Made by a program: the position numbers and the translations under genes
Notes under the pieces: model-generated
Seen by the model: the letters and a program-made list of their open reading frames with translations, nothing else
Database searches by the model: none
What the model was told of the DNA's origin: nothing
Shown here: positions 1 through 6,922 of the stretch, one piece after another
Numbering within the stretch: position 1 is the first letter of the stretch
Layout: each line of letters starts with the position of its first letter
Source of the DNA: DAOTVS01 sp034436375
GTDB lineage: Bacteria; Chloroflexota; Anaerolineae; SpSt-313
Assembly (NCBI GenBank): GCA_034436375.1
Contig: DAOTVS010000229.1
Coordinates: 1-36,397 of the forward strand
Direction of reading: 5' to 3'
Length of the DNA: 36,397 nt

Positions 1-74
1 TAGCCGGCCTCACTGAGCCCCTGGCGGATGAATTGGGCGATGCCCACATCGTCTTCGACAACTAGAATACGCAT
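1..74 (-). CDS. response regulator, N-terminal fragment
   Basis: The reverse strand from the ATG at 74 reads MRILVVEDDVGIAQFIRQGL and runs off the left edge, so only about 24 residues are visible. The hydrophobic first strand followed by the acidic pair (VVEDD) is the classic start of a CheY-like receiver domain, whose acidic pocket binds the metal needed for phosphorylation. The wording is closest to OmpR/PhoB-type regulators, but no DNA-binding domain is in view, so the subfamily is inferred. A GAGG ribosome-binding site lies about 7 nt upstream of the ATG. A hairpin at 126-150 separates it from the topoisomerase gene upstream. Confidence 0.85.
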   Translation of the reverse strand, partial: MRILVVEDDVGIAQFIRQGLSEAG

Positions 75-125
75 AACCTACCTCACACCATGCCGGCCCG
101 GCTACAGTCTTGCCAAGCCAAATGA

Positions 126-150
126 AAAGGGGGGGCCACACCCCCCCTTT
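126..150 (-). terminator. hairpin after the topoisomerase gene
   Basis: A perfect 10-bp inverted repeat (AAAGGGGGGG / CCCCCCCTTT) encloses a 5-nt loop. Read on the minus strand it follows the topoisomerase stop codon and continues into TTTTCATTT, so it fits an intrinsic terminator between topoisomerase and response regulator. Confidence 0.65.
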
Positions 151-197
151 CTGATAGCCCATCCAGACCCGACAGGTTTCCGAAACTCCATCGGGTC

Positions 198-1952
198 TTA
201 TGACTCCACGCCCTCGGGCAGCGCCTCGGACTCTTCATCCTCCGCCTCATTGCCGTTCTTGACCCAGGCGAACTTGCGCTGCAGGGTCTTGGGGTAGTAG
301 GCGGCGATGACGTCGTAACCGACCCGCTCTCCCCAGCGCTGGTAGATGCGAGGGTCGATATAGGATTTGAGGCTGGTGCCCAGGTTCCAGGTGCGCGTCT
401 TGGAGGCCAGTGTGGCCTGGCTGCTGAAACGCGCCAGGGCTTCCTCGGCGCGACGGAGGCGCGCCTGCGCCTGCTCCACCTTGCGCTCGGCTGCCTCGAT
501 CTTTTTCCGGCCCGAGGCTTTGGCCTTTTCTCGCTGGGCCGGCGTCTTGGCGGCCTCTTCCTTTTCCTTCGCCGCTGCACGTGCGGCCTTGAGCGCTTCC
601 CGGGCCTCTTCCAGAGGCGCCTTTAGCTCCTGCACGCGTGCCTGGAGCTGCTTCTTGCGCTCTTGCGCTTTAGCGCGCCGCTCGGCCCAACGGGCCGGCG
701 CCGTCTTGTAGTGGTTACAGAGCACGGCAGCCGCCAGGTTGGCTTCGGCCGCAGCCGCACGCTTTTTATAGTCCGGGTCGCTCGCGCTGACGCCTGCCTC
801 GTCCAGGGTGTCACGCACGACCACAGTAGCGTGGTGCGTGCGGAAGACCTTGGCCGAGAGCCCGGGCAGGGCCTCGCTCAGAAAGGCATTGACGTCGCGG
901 CTGCTGACATCGGCAAAGAGCTGTGGCTTGTCGTGCGCGCTATTGCGGCCGGGGCGGGCATTGCGGCCCAGCTCCACCAGGTTACGCCGCACTTCCTCGG
1001 GCAGCTCTATCTTCTTGTGCCAGAGGACGGAATCCTTGCCCAGGAACTTGAACTCGGCCGTGCCGTCCTCGTGCAAAATCACGTGCTCGGGCCGCAGCGT
1101 CGTCGCGCCGACCGTATCTGCCTCGTCGGGGTCCTTTTCATCACCCACGCGCAGGCAGAGGGTGTCGATCAGGTAACAAGCTGTGGCCACCTGGCGCCGC
1201 CGGGCATCCTCGGAGGTCAGGGCGGCCCTGATATGCGCGCGCACCGCATCGATATTGGCGTCGAGGTCGGTCGCCTTGTCGAACTTGTGCGCCTCGCGGT
1301 TCTGCTTCACGGTTGCCGTATCGGCCAGCCAGATGTACTTGACCTTGCCCGAGAGTCTGTCTTGCCAGCGGGCAATCCACATACTTTCCGGCTGCCACAC
1401 AATTCCGGCCCAGTTGCCCGCCGGGCGGGGCGCATCGGGGCTCAGGTTGAGCGTGATATCGTGCTGCTTGGGTCCCTCTTTCCAGCGCCCACGCAGGGGG
1501 TGCTGGCCACGGCCCATAAAAATGCTGCTCGGCTCCACCAGGTAGGTGCCCAGGTCCGTCTCCTCACCGTCAACGATGGCGCGCCCATACTCGGCCTTCA
1601 TCGCCTCACGGGCCACCTTGCGCTCTGCCGCCAGGGCTTTGCGTTCCTCCTTGGTCATCTGCTCGCGTTGGGCGCGATCGTGCAGGATGATGGCCTCAGC
1701 GGGCTGGAAATCCACTTCGTGCAGCTTGAGCGGGGGTTCAATCCCCAAAGCGGCGCTGAAATCGGCCAGGAAATTGCGCACAAAGACCGGGTCCTCGACG
1801 TAGGGCGTGCCAAGCTTGCGCGCCCAAGCCAGGGCCATCTCCTCCTGTTCGGGGGTGAGGGCTACCTGGCGGCCACGCACCGTCAGTATTAGGTTATAAG
1901 GGCCGGGGGGCGTCGGCACCACCACGCCCTTGTGTACAAGTTGTCTCAACAA
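198..1952 (-). CDS. eukaryotic-type DNA topoisomerase IB
   Basis: Type IB topoisomerases relax supercoils by a transient 3'-phosphotyrosyl nick. This 584-residue protein aligns with the eukaryotic enzyme rather than the short poxvirus/bacterial form. HKG...PTPPGPY at 7-19 matches the start of the eukaryotic core, MGRGQHP at 146-152 matches FRGRGNHP, and the catalytic residues are all in place: Arg268 (CLRVGDEK), Lys306 (FLGKDS), Arg371 (KVFRTHH), His414 (LCNH) and nucleophile Tyr531 (SYIDPR). A charged Ala/Lys/Glu-rich coiled coil at about 420-510 corresponds to the linker, and the C-terminus has LQRKFAW as in eukaryotes. The large eukaryotic N-terminal extension is absent. The start is TTG at 1952, because the conserved core begins a few residues later; AGGAG lies about 12 nt upstream, so the start is slightly uncertain. 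It is monocistronic from its own promoter. Confidence 0.92.
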   Translation of the reverse strand: MLRQLVHKGVVVPTPPGPYNLILTVRGRQVALTPEQEEMALAWARKLGTPYVEDPVFVRNFLADFSAALGIEPPLKLHEVDFQPAEAIILHDRAQREQMTKEERKALAAERKVAREAMKAEYGRAIVDGEETDLGTYLVEPSSIFMGRGQHPLRGRWKEGPKQHDITLNLSPDAPRPAGNWAGIVWQPESMWIARWQDRLSGKVKYIWLADTATVKQNREAHKFDKATDLDANIDAVRAHIRAALTSEDARRRQVATACYLIDTLCLRVGDEKDPDEADTVGATTLRPEHVILHEDGTAEFKFLGKDSVLWHKKIELPEEVRRNLVELGRNARPGRNSAHDKPQLFADVSSRDVNAFLSEALPGLSAKVFRTHHATVVVRDTLDEAGVSASDPDYKKRAAAAEANLAAAVLCNHYKTAPARWAERRAKAQERKKQLQARVQELKAPLEEAREALKAARAAAKEKEEAAKTPAQREKAKASGRKKIEAAERKVEQAQARLRRAEEALARFSSQATLASKTRTWNLGTSLKSYIDPRIYQRWGERVGYDVIAAYYPKTLQRKFAWVKNGNEAEDEESEALPEGVES

Positions 1953-2023
1953 GACCTATCGGTTCTCCTGGTTCATAATCATAACAATGCGCGGCTGATA
2001 GCACCGCCGCGCTTGAGGCATAT

Positions 2024-2052
2024 ATGTTAACGCATCCGGCGCGGAATTGCAA
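2024..2052 (-). promoter_or_regulatory. promoter of the topoisomerase IB gene
   Basis: On the minus strand TTGCAA (2052-2047), a 17-bp spacer and TAACAT (2029-2024) form a plausible sigma-70 promoter with start near 2017, about 65 nt before the TTG start. It is divergent from the fdhD promoter. Confidence 0.5.
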
Positions 2053-2081
2053 ATGCGTGGGGGAGGGGCCTCCAGGGATGA

Positions 2082-2110
2082 TTGACGGGGAGTTCCTCCC
2101 GCTTTATAAT
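2082..2110 (+). promoter_or_regulatory. promoter of fdhD
   Basis: TTGACG (2082-2087), a 17-bp spacer and a perfect TATAAT (2105-2110). Transcription would begin near 2117, which places any upstream fdhD start codon inside the promoter and supports the ATG at 2142. Confidence 0.8.
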
Positions 2111-2141
2111 CCCCTCAATGGTCTATTGGAGGGGGTTGGCC

Positions 2142-2993
2142 ATGGAGGAACTGCCGGTGGGGGAATATCACCCGCCTACCTCGTTTCGCTTTAAGGCTCA
2201 GGGGCTGGAGCCTATTGACGATAGGGTTCCTTTGGAAGAGCCGCTGGAGATCGAGGTGAGTGGCCGCTCCGTGGCGGTGCTCATGCGCACGCCGGGCGCC
2301 GACAAGGCCCTGGCCCTGGGCTATTGCCTGAGCGAGGGGCTGATCGGCTCGCTGGGCGAGGTGCTGCTGATTCACCATTGCGGCTCGGGGGCGGAGCACG
2401 AGCTGCTGCCGGAGGGCGCCGAGCCCACATTCGGCTCGGGCAACCGCGTGCGCATGCTGCTGGCGCCGGAAGCCGCCCGGGGCCTGGCGGAGCGCCCCAC
2501 GCGCTGGGTCTTTTCGGGCTGTGCGGGGGTCGACGCGGCCACGCTGGGCGAGGCGCTGCACGTGGGCCATGCGGACCTGCGCCTGCCGCCGGCTCTGCTG
2601 CTGCAGGCGGTGACAGCCATCGCCGAGAGGCAGGAGCAGTACCGGGCGAGCGGGGGCATCCATGCGGCGGCGCTCTTTGGCGCCGGGGGTGAGCTGGCCG
2701 CGCTGGCCGAGGATGTGGGGCGGCACAACGCCGCCGACAAGGCCATCGGCATGGCGGCCCTCGCCGGCGCGCTGCCGGCGGCCTTGCTCGTCGCGACCGG
2801 CCGCGCCAGCTCCGATATCATCGCCAAGGCGGCGCGGCTGGGCATCCCGGTCGTCGCCTCCTTCTCCTCCACCACCTCCCTGGGCGTGCGCCTCGCCGAG
2901 GCCGCCGGGATTACCCTCATCGGCTACCTGCGCCGCAACCGGTTTATGGTATATACGCATCCTGAACGTATCGCCGCAGATGTGCGGGCCTGA
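2142..2993 (+). CDS. fdhD: FdhD-like sulfurtransferase for formate dehydrogenase
   Basis: FdhD passes sulfur from a cysteine desulfurase to the molybdenum/tungsten cofactor of formate dehydrogenase and is required for its activity. This 283-residue protein has the family hallmarks: LALGYCLSEGLI near the N-terminus, SGGIHAAALF, EDVGRHNAADKAIG at about 191-204, ATGRASSDIIAKAARLGIPV, and a C-terminal GYLRRNRFMVYTHPERI. The mobile loop that normally has Cys-x-x-Cys reads GCAGVDA, so one cysteine (Cys127) is kept and the second position (130) is valine. The ATG at 2142 is chosen over an in-frame upstream start because it follows a GGAGG site and lies downstream of the promoter. No formate dehydrogenase or molybdopterin gene is in the window. 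It converges with the next gene, the two stop codons abutting in TGATCA. Confidence 0.9.
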   Translation: MEELPVGEYHPPTSFRFKAQGLEPIDDRVPLEEPLEIEVSGRSVAVLMRTPGADKALALGYCLSEGLIGSLGEVLLIHHCGSGAEHELLPEGAEPTFGSGNRVRMLLAPEAARGLAERPTRWVFSGCAGVDAATLGEALHVGHADLRLPPALLLQAVTAIAERQEQYRASGGIHAAALFGAGGELAALAEDVGRHNAADKAIGMAALAGALPAALLVATGRASSDIIAKAARLGIPVVASFSSTTSLGVRLAEAAGITLIGYLRRNRFMVYTHPERIAADVRA

Positions 2994-4229
2994 TCAAAAC
3001 GCCCAATCGGGCAGGGGCTGGGGGATGGTCAGCAGGGCATCGAGCTGCGCGAGCAGCTCGGGCCCGGCCTGCAGACCATCGGTCACGGCCAGGCCCGTGG
3101 CGGGCGATACGCCCAGCCAAAGCCGGGTAAAGGCGTTCACAGTCGCGCTAAGGGTGGGCAGCGCGGGGTCGGCGCCCTTTTCCGCGCCCGATGAGGGCCC
3201 CAGGGTCACCACGTAATCGCCCTCCACGCCCCGCCAATGCGCATGGGGCCCCGTGTGGGCGGTGAGCGGGTCGCTGAGGCGCAGGTTAAAGCGCACGGCC
3301 TTGCCCGGCAGATGGGTGCGGGCCAGGCAGCCGGGCAGGTTGCAGATGCGCATCTGCCACCAGGCCATGCCGCGCACGCCGGCTGGATAGTCGCCCTTTT
3401 CCGTGAGCTGGCGCTGCTTGAAGGGTTTGAGCAGCATGGATTGCAGCTGGATGCCGCGCGGCTCGATCATGCCGACCAGGCGCACCTGGTCGCCCAGGGC
3501 TTTGAGCAACGCCAGCAGGTCCAGCAGTTGCTCGTTGGTCTGATAGGCCAGCCAGCGCACAAAGTAGGGGCCGTTGGCCAGGTTAGCGGCGCCCATCCAC
3601 ACATAGTGCGAGAGCGTGCCCCCGGGGCCGTCATAGTAGCCCAGGCCGACTCCATTCCTTGCCCCCAGCATCTCCGTGCCGGTCGCCTCGGGCGGGATAA
3701 TGCTGACTGCCCCATGGCCGCGCCGTCGCTGCAGGCGGCAGGCATGGGCCTGGGGCCAATCGCGGTCGGCGATGCGGCGCGGCGGCCGCGGGGCCCGCGG
3801 CAGGTGGAGGGTGGCCGGGTCGAAAGAGACCCAGCGGTCGTAGCTGCCGGTGCCAAAGCCTAGCCGGTTGTAATAGCCCTGCTCGAACATGCCCAGGGCG
3901 GCCACCAGCGCCCCCTCACCGACGTCGCGGATCAACGAGTGGACCACGGTGCGCCCGGCCAGCCCCTGCTTGCGGCCCACGTGGCCCGTCGCCACGTTTT
4001 TGACAACGGTGATGGGCAGGTCCTCATCCAGGTAGCGCAGCGTGGCCGGCATGGTGAGGACGGCGCATTCGGGCGCACCCTCCAGCTCGGCGACCAGGGC
4101 CCGCGAGCCGCTGAAAGCGAGGTCGGTCGCCTCTTCCTGCGCCGGCGTGCCATCTGACCAGCCCACTTCGCGCCAGATGCGGTGGACGGCCTCACGGTCC
4201 AGGTGGGCATTGTATGGACGGATGTTCAT
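2994..4229 (-). CDS. Eis-like GNAT N-acetyltransferase
   Basis: This 411-residue protein has the Eis-family layout: an N-terminal GNAT domain, a second GNAT-like domain and a C-terminal SCP2-like sterol-carrier fold. The acetyl-CoA loop is visible as VATGHVGRKQGLAGRTVVHSL, followed by MFEQGYYNRLGFGTGSYD, which holds the tyrosine expected to act as general acid. The chain ends in Phe; in mycobacterial Eis the terminal Phe carboxylate is the catalytic base, so this ending supports the assignment. Eis proteins acetylate amines of aminoglycosides or protein lysines; the substrate here is unknown. The start is ATG at 4229, with AGAGGT a few nucleotides upstream, rather than an upstream in-frame ATG at 4256. 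It is convergent with fdhD and divergent from the ParB-like gene. Confidence 0.8.
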   Translation of the reverse strand: MNIRPYNAHLDREAVHRIWREVGWSDGTPAQEEATDLAFSGSRALVAELEGAPECAVLTMPATLRYLDEDLPITVVKNVATGHVGRKQGLAGRTVVHSLIRDVGEGALVAALGMFEQGYYNRLGFGTGSYDRWVSFDPATLHLPRAPRPPRRIADRDWPQAHACRLQRRRGHGAVSIIPPEATGTEMLGARNGVGLGYYDGPGGTLSHYVWMGAANLANGPYFVRWLAYQTNEQLLDLLALLKALGDQVRLVGMIEPRGIQLQSMLLKPFKQRQLTEKGDYPAGVRGMAWWQMRICNLPGCLARTHLPGKAVRFNLRLSDPLTAHTGPHAHWRGVEGDYVVTLGPSSGAEKGADPALPTLSATVNAFTRLWLGVSPATGLAVTDGLQAGPELLAQLDALLTIPQPLPDWAF

Positions 4230-4268
4230 TGCTGTACCTCTTGCAAATGCTCCCATAGCTGTTGCAGA

Positions 4269-4297
4269 AGTGTAGCATGGAAGGTGGACCCAGACAA
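4269..4297 (-). promoter_or_regulatory. promoter of the Eis-like gene
   Basis: Minus strand TTGTCT (4297-4292), 17-bp spacer, TACACT (4274-4269); start near 4262, about 33 nt before the ATG. Confidence 0.5.
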
Positions 4298-4322
4298 GGC
4301 CATTATGCAGGGTTCAGTTTTT

Positions 4323-4350
4323 TTGACACGCCTTTGTGAAAGCCTATAAT
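4323..4350 (+). promoter_or_regulatory. promoter of the ParB-like/DUF624 operon
   Basis: Perfect TTGACA (4323-4328), a 16-bp spacer and perfect TATAAT (4345-4350), followed about 50 nt later by the ParB-like start codon. Confidence 0.8.
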
Positions 4351-4402
4351 GTCTTTGCCAACTGGGTGACCTGGGCGGCCCTTCCCAAGGCAGCGGGGAG
4401 AT

Positions 4403-5299
4403 ATGTCGTTTCAAAACGCTTCCGAGGCCCACTTTCAGCAACAGCGCCGCAAGGCCTTTTTCGCGGATGTTCTCGCCATTCTCCGCCGGCGCCCCAATGA
4501 CCTGCTTTCCTATGAAGCGGCTCGCCGTGCTCTGCATGCGAACCAGCAGCTGCCGCCTACGACCGAGATGATCCCGCTGGACAAGATTGTGGGCAGCGTT
4601 GGGCGCTATAAGGATTTCAATCGGGCCTTTTTGCCCCGCACCAGTTCGGTAGCCGAGCGCTGGCAGCGGCTAGACCGGGCGCTGGAGCGGCTGGAGACCA
4701 TCCCTCCTATCGAAGTCTTTCAGTTGGGTGACGTCTACTTTGTGCGCGATGGGAATCACCGGGTATCGGTGGCGCGGGCCAACGGGCTGACGCATATCGA
4801 GGCCCACGTGACGCGGGTGCCCAGCCGGGTGCCCTTGACGGCCGACATCGACCCCGATGGGATCGAGATCATCCGCGAGTACAACGAGTTTCTGGAAAAG
4901 ACCAACCTGGATCAGCTCCGCCCGCAGCAGCGCATTTTCTTTTCTATGCCCGGCGGATACAAGATCCTGCTCGAGCACATTGCCGTTCACCGTTACTTTA
5001 TGGGGCTCGACCTGCAACGCGACATCAGCTATGAGGAAGCGGTCACGGATTGGTACGATAACATCTATGAGCCAATCATCAAAGCGATTCGCCGGGAAGA
5101 CATATTGGCCGAGTTCCCCGGGCGGCGTGAGGCTGACCTCTACCTCTGGATTGTCGATCACCACTACTATCTGAATGAGAAATACGGTGGAGGGGTAACC
5201 TTTACCCAGACGGCCAGGCATTTCACGGCCCGGTTTGGCGGCACGTGGCTGGAGCGCCTGCTTCGTGTGGTGCGGAGCAGGCTGGGCTGGCGGCGCTGA
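4403..5299 (+). CDS. ParB/sulfiredoxin-fold domain protein
   Basis: A 298-residue protein whose middle section (about 53-135) has the ParB N-terminal/sulfiredoxin-like fold signature: a PLDKIVGSVGRY segment, then IPPIEVFQLGDVYFVRDGNHRV with the DGNHR motif at 116-120. In this superfamily that loop binds nucleotide (CTP in ParB, ATP in sulfiredoxin). There is no helix-turn-helix DNA-binding domain of canonical ParB and no ParA nearby, so chromosome partitioning is unlikely. The C-terminal half (about 150-298) is helical, rich in Tyr, Asp and His, and not recognised. A DUF624 membrane protein follows after 30 nt and is probably co-transcribed. The product may be a nucleotide-dependent regulator; the function is not established. 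Confidence 0.75.
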   Translation: MSFQNASEAHFQQQRRKAFFADVLAILRRRPNDLLSYEAARRALHANQQLPPTTEMIPLDKIVGSVGRYKDFNRAFLPRTSSVAERWQRLDRALERLETIPPIEVFQLGDVYFVRDGNHRVSVARANGLTHIEAHVTRVPSRVPLTADIDPDGIEIIREYNEFLEKTNLDQLRPQQRIFFSMPGGYKILLEHIAVHRYFMGLDLQRDISYEEAVTDWYDNIYEPIIKAIRREDILAEFPGRREADLYLWIVDHHYYLNEKYGGGVTFTQTARHFTARFGGTWLERLLRVVRSRLGWRR

Positions 5300-5329
5300 A
5301 AGGCCCGCGTTTGAGGAGGACCTGAAGCC

Positions 5330-5968
5330 ATGGGAATTGCATTTCGTGTGCTGTGGCAGGCGATCAGAGATTTTTACGACGAGATGTTCGTCATGGTCGG
5401 AGCAAACCTGCTGTGGGTGGTGATGGCCATCCCCGTTGTCACCATCCCCCTGGGCAACGCCGGCATGATGTACCTGACCAACCAGATTGCCCACCACAAG
5501 TCCATCGAATTTCGCATGTTTTTCCAGGGCATCAAAGAGTATTGGGCGAAGAGCTACCTGCTGGCCCTGCTGAACGTGCTGGCGGCGGTGCTCTTTTACG
5601 CCAACATGCGCTTCTATGGCCAGATGAACGCCAGCTGGGCTTCGGTGATCCAGGGGCTGTTTGTGGGGCTCTTTGTGATCTGGTGCCTGATCCAGATCTA
5701 CGTTTTCCCTATGCTCATGGAGCAGCAGGAGCCACGCCTGCTGTTGGCGCTGCGGAACGCTGCTTTCCTGGCTTTTGCCAGCCCTATTCCCACGATCGTC
5801 CTGGCCGTGCTGCTGATCGTGGTGGCGGCGCTCTGTATCGGTCTGGCCTTCCTCTTTGCCGTGGCCATGATGGCGGTCATCTGTCTGGCCGCCAACGGTG
5901 CTGTGCTGAAGCTGCTCATCCACCACGGTATTCGCAAGCCGCCAGAGGAAGTGCCGGCGGACTCGTAA
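5330..5968 (+). CDS. DUF624 (YesL-like) membrane protein
   Basis: A 212-residue integral membrane protein with about five hydrophobic segments (near 20-45, 80-100, 105-125, 145-165 and 165-195). The N-terminal NLLWVVMAIPVVTIPLGNAG pattern is typical of DUF624/YesL proteins, which in Firmicutes sit in carbohydrate-uptake operons and are of unknown function. It follows the ParB-like gene with a strong GAGGAGG site 12 nt before the ATG. The last codons and the TAA stop (5966-5968) lie within the left arm of the heptamer hairpin at 5959-6036, so the C-terminus (ADS) is partly written by that repeat. Confidence 0.75.
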   Translation: MGIAFRVLWQAIRDFYDEMFVMVGANLLWVVMAIPVVTIPLGNAGMMYLTNQIAHHKSIEFRMFFQGIKEYWAKSYLLALLNVLAAVLFYANMRFYGQMNASWASVIQGLFVGLFVIWCLIQIYVFPMLMEQQEPRLLLALRNAAFLAFASPIPTIVLAVLLIVVAALCIGLAFLFAVAMMAVICLAANGAVLKLLIHHGIRKPPEEVPADS

Positions 5969-6036
5969 TAAGTAAGGAGTAATAAGCAAGGCCGCGACAG
6001 CGGCCTTGCTTATTACTCCTTACTTATTACGAGTCC
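5959..6036. repeat. 37-bp perfect hairpin built of degenerate heptamers
   Basis: Two perfectly complementary 37-nt arms (5959-5995 and 6000-6036) flank a GACA tetraloop. The left arm divides into heptamers CGTAATA, AGTAAGG, AGTAATA, AGCAAGG followed by CCGC. It lies between the convergent DUF624 and DksA-family genes and supplies the TAA stop of the former. It may act as a bidirectional terminator, though neither side has a strong T-tract. A second element of the same design lies at 23797-23950. Confidence 0.85.
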
Positions 6037-6048
6037 AGTCTACAGTGG

Positions 6049-6384
6049 CTAATTGCGCCCGGGTTTGGCCTGAGCGCAGCGAATGCAATGGGTAGAGAGC
6101 GGCAGGATCTCCAGCCGCTCGTCGTCGATTGGTTGCCCACAACTCACACACAGGCCATAGGTGCCGGCGTCGAGGCGCGCCAAAGCGGCCCGCACCTCCT
6201 CTGCCTGCGCCTCGGCCTGCGCCAAGAGAGCGAGATTAAACTCCCACTGGTAAATTGCTGGATCGCCACGGCCGGGACCATAATCGGCTTTGGTCTCCAG
6301 GCGCTCGCGCAATTGCTCGATGCGCCTCTCTGCCTGCTCTAGTTCATGCAGAAGCCGGCCTCGGATTGCCTGCCCCCTATCCAT
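6049..6384 (-). CDS. DksA/TraR-family C4 zinc-finger protein
   Basis: A 111-residue protein with an N-terminal helical hairpin (about 5-72) and a C-terminal C4 zinc finger: Cys79, Cys82, Cys100 and Cys103 in CVSCGQPIDDERLEILP...CIRC. This is the DksA/TraR architecture, whose members bind the RNA polymerase secondary channel and change promoter kinetics. The acidic DxxDxA tip of E. coli DksA is not apparent (the equivalent region reads GRGDPAIYQ), so it is a DksA-like protein rather than a proven ppGpp cofactor. The ATG at 6384 has AGAGG about 8 nt upstream. It lies 87 bp downstream of infA on the same strand and is probably co-transcribed. Confidence 0.85.
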   Translation of the reverse strand: MDRGQAIRGRLLHELEQAERRIEQLRERLETKADYGPGRGDPAIYQWEFNLALLAQAEAQAEEVRAALARLDAGTYGLCVSCGQPIDDERLEILPLSTHCIRCAQAKPGRN

Positions 6385-6471
6385 GGCTCAACCTCTGTCC
6401 TATACCGAATCTGGGTGAGATCTGTATGCATACCTTCCCGCGGAGCATACAGGTTCCACCCTGGATCCGGT

Positions 6472-6744
6472 TTATTCGACAGCCGTCGGCACCCGTTTCT
6501 TGTGACGGTAGGTAATCCTCCCGCGGGTGAGATCGTAGGGTGAGAGCTCAACGACGACGCGGTCGCCCAAAAGAACGCGGATGTAGTACTTGCGCATACG
6601 GCCCGAGAGATAGGCAAGCACATCGTGGCCGTTATCCAACTGCACCCGGAACATGGTATTGGGCAATGCTTCGACGATGGTGCCCTCAACCTCGATCTTT
6701 TCCTCTTTCGCCTGAGACTCCTCTTCCATTCTTTTCTTGGCCAT
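6472..6744 (-). CDS. infA: translation initiation factor IF-1
   Basis: IF-1 occupies the ribosomal A site during initiation. From the ATG at 6744 the protein is 90 residues; the S1-like OB fold EVEGTIVEALPNTMFRVQLDNG, then SGRMRKYYIRVLLGDRVVVELSPYDLTRGRITYRHK, is unmistakable. The start is set by GGGAGG about 6 nt upstream; an ORF opening at 6825 is possible but has no such site. Compared with the usual 72 residues there is a short lysine/glutamate-rich N-terminal extension. It sits outside the usual ribosomal-protein operon, between dksA-like and S1 genes. A promoter at 6884-6912 would give a leader of about 130 nt. Confidence 0.95.
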   Translation of the reverse strand: MAKKRMEEESQAKEEKIEVEGTIVEALPNTMFRVQLDNGHDVLAYLSGRMRKYYIRVLLGDRVVVELSPYDLTRGRITYRHKKRVPTAVE

Positions 6745-6883
6745 TCTTCCTCCCTTGTGCTCAGCATGCCGACTACCGGCAGCCCTGGAGCCCTTCGCTC
6801 GTCCAGGAGAGCGTTCGCGTGCCATGCCGTACCGCGTATGCCAAATGAGTGCGACGGGGACCGGTTTCTGCTCGCAAAGAGAT

Positions 6884-6912
6884 ATTATAGCCCTTTACGG
6901 GCTTTTTGTATA
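6884..6912 (-). promoter_or_regulatory. putative infA promoter
   Basis: Minus strand TATACA (6912-6907), 17-bp spacer and perfect TATAAT (6889-6884). The spacer is largely the hairpin that ends the S1 gene, so terminator and promoter overlap. Confidence 0.55.
6889..6903. terminator. short hairpin between S1 and infA
   Basis: AGCCC TTTAC GGGCT, a 5-bp stem 19 nt beyond the S1 stop codon. The best T-run (TTTTT, 6903-6907) is on the plus-strand side, while on the minus strand it is followed by the A/T-rich TATAAT. Termination of the S1 transcript here would be weak, so read-through into infA is likely. Confidence 0.4.
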
Positions 6913-6922
6913 CTGCTTTGGC

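Noticed and set aside
663..1892. 409-codon plus-strand ORF opposite the topoisomerase
   Set aside because: Antisense shadow of the clearly conserved topoisomerase IB frame; no family motif or ribosome-binding site.
2115..2960. 281-codon minus-strand ORF opposite fdhD
   Set aside because: GC-rich shadow frame; the plus-strand frame has all FdhD motifs.
4670..5989. 439-codon minus-strand ORF, His/Gln-rich
   Set aside because: Lies across two well-supported plus-strand genes and begins inside the hairpin element; composition typical of an antisense frame.
5959..6036. CRISPR array
   Set aside because: The heptamers are too short and degenerate, lack spacers, and form inverted rather than direct repeats; no cas gene in the window.
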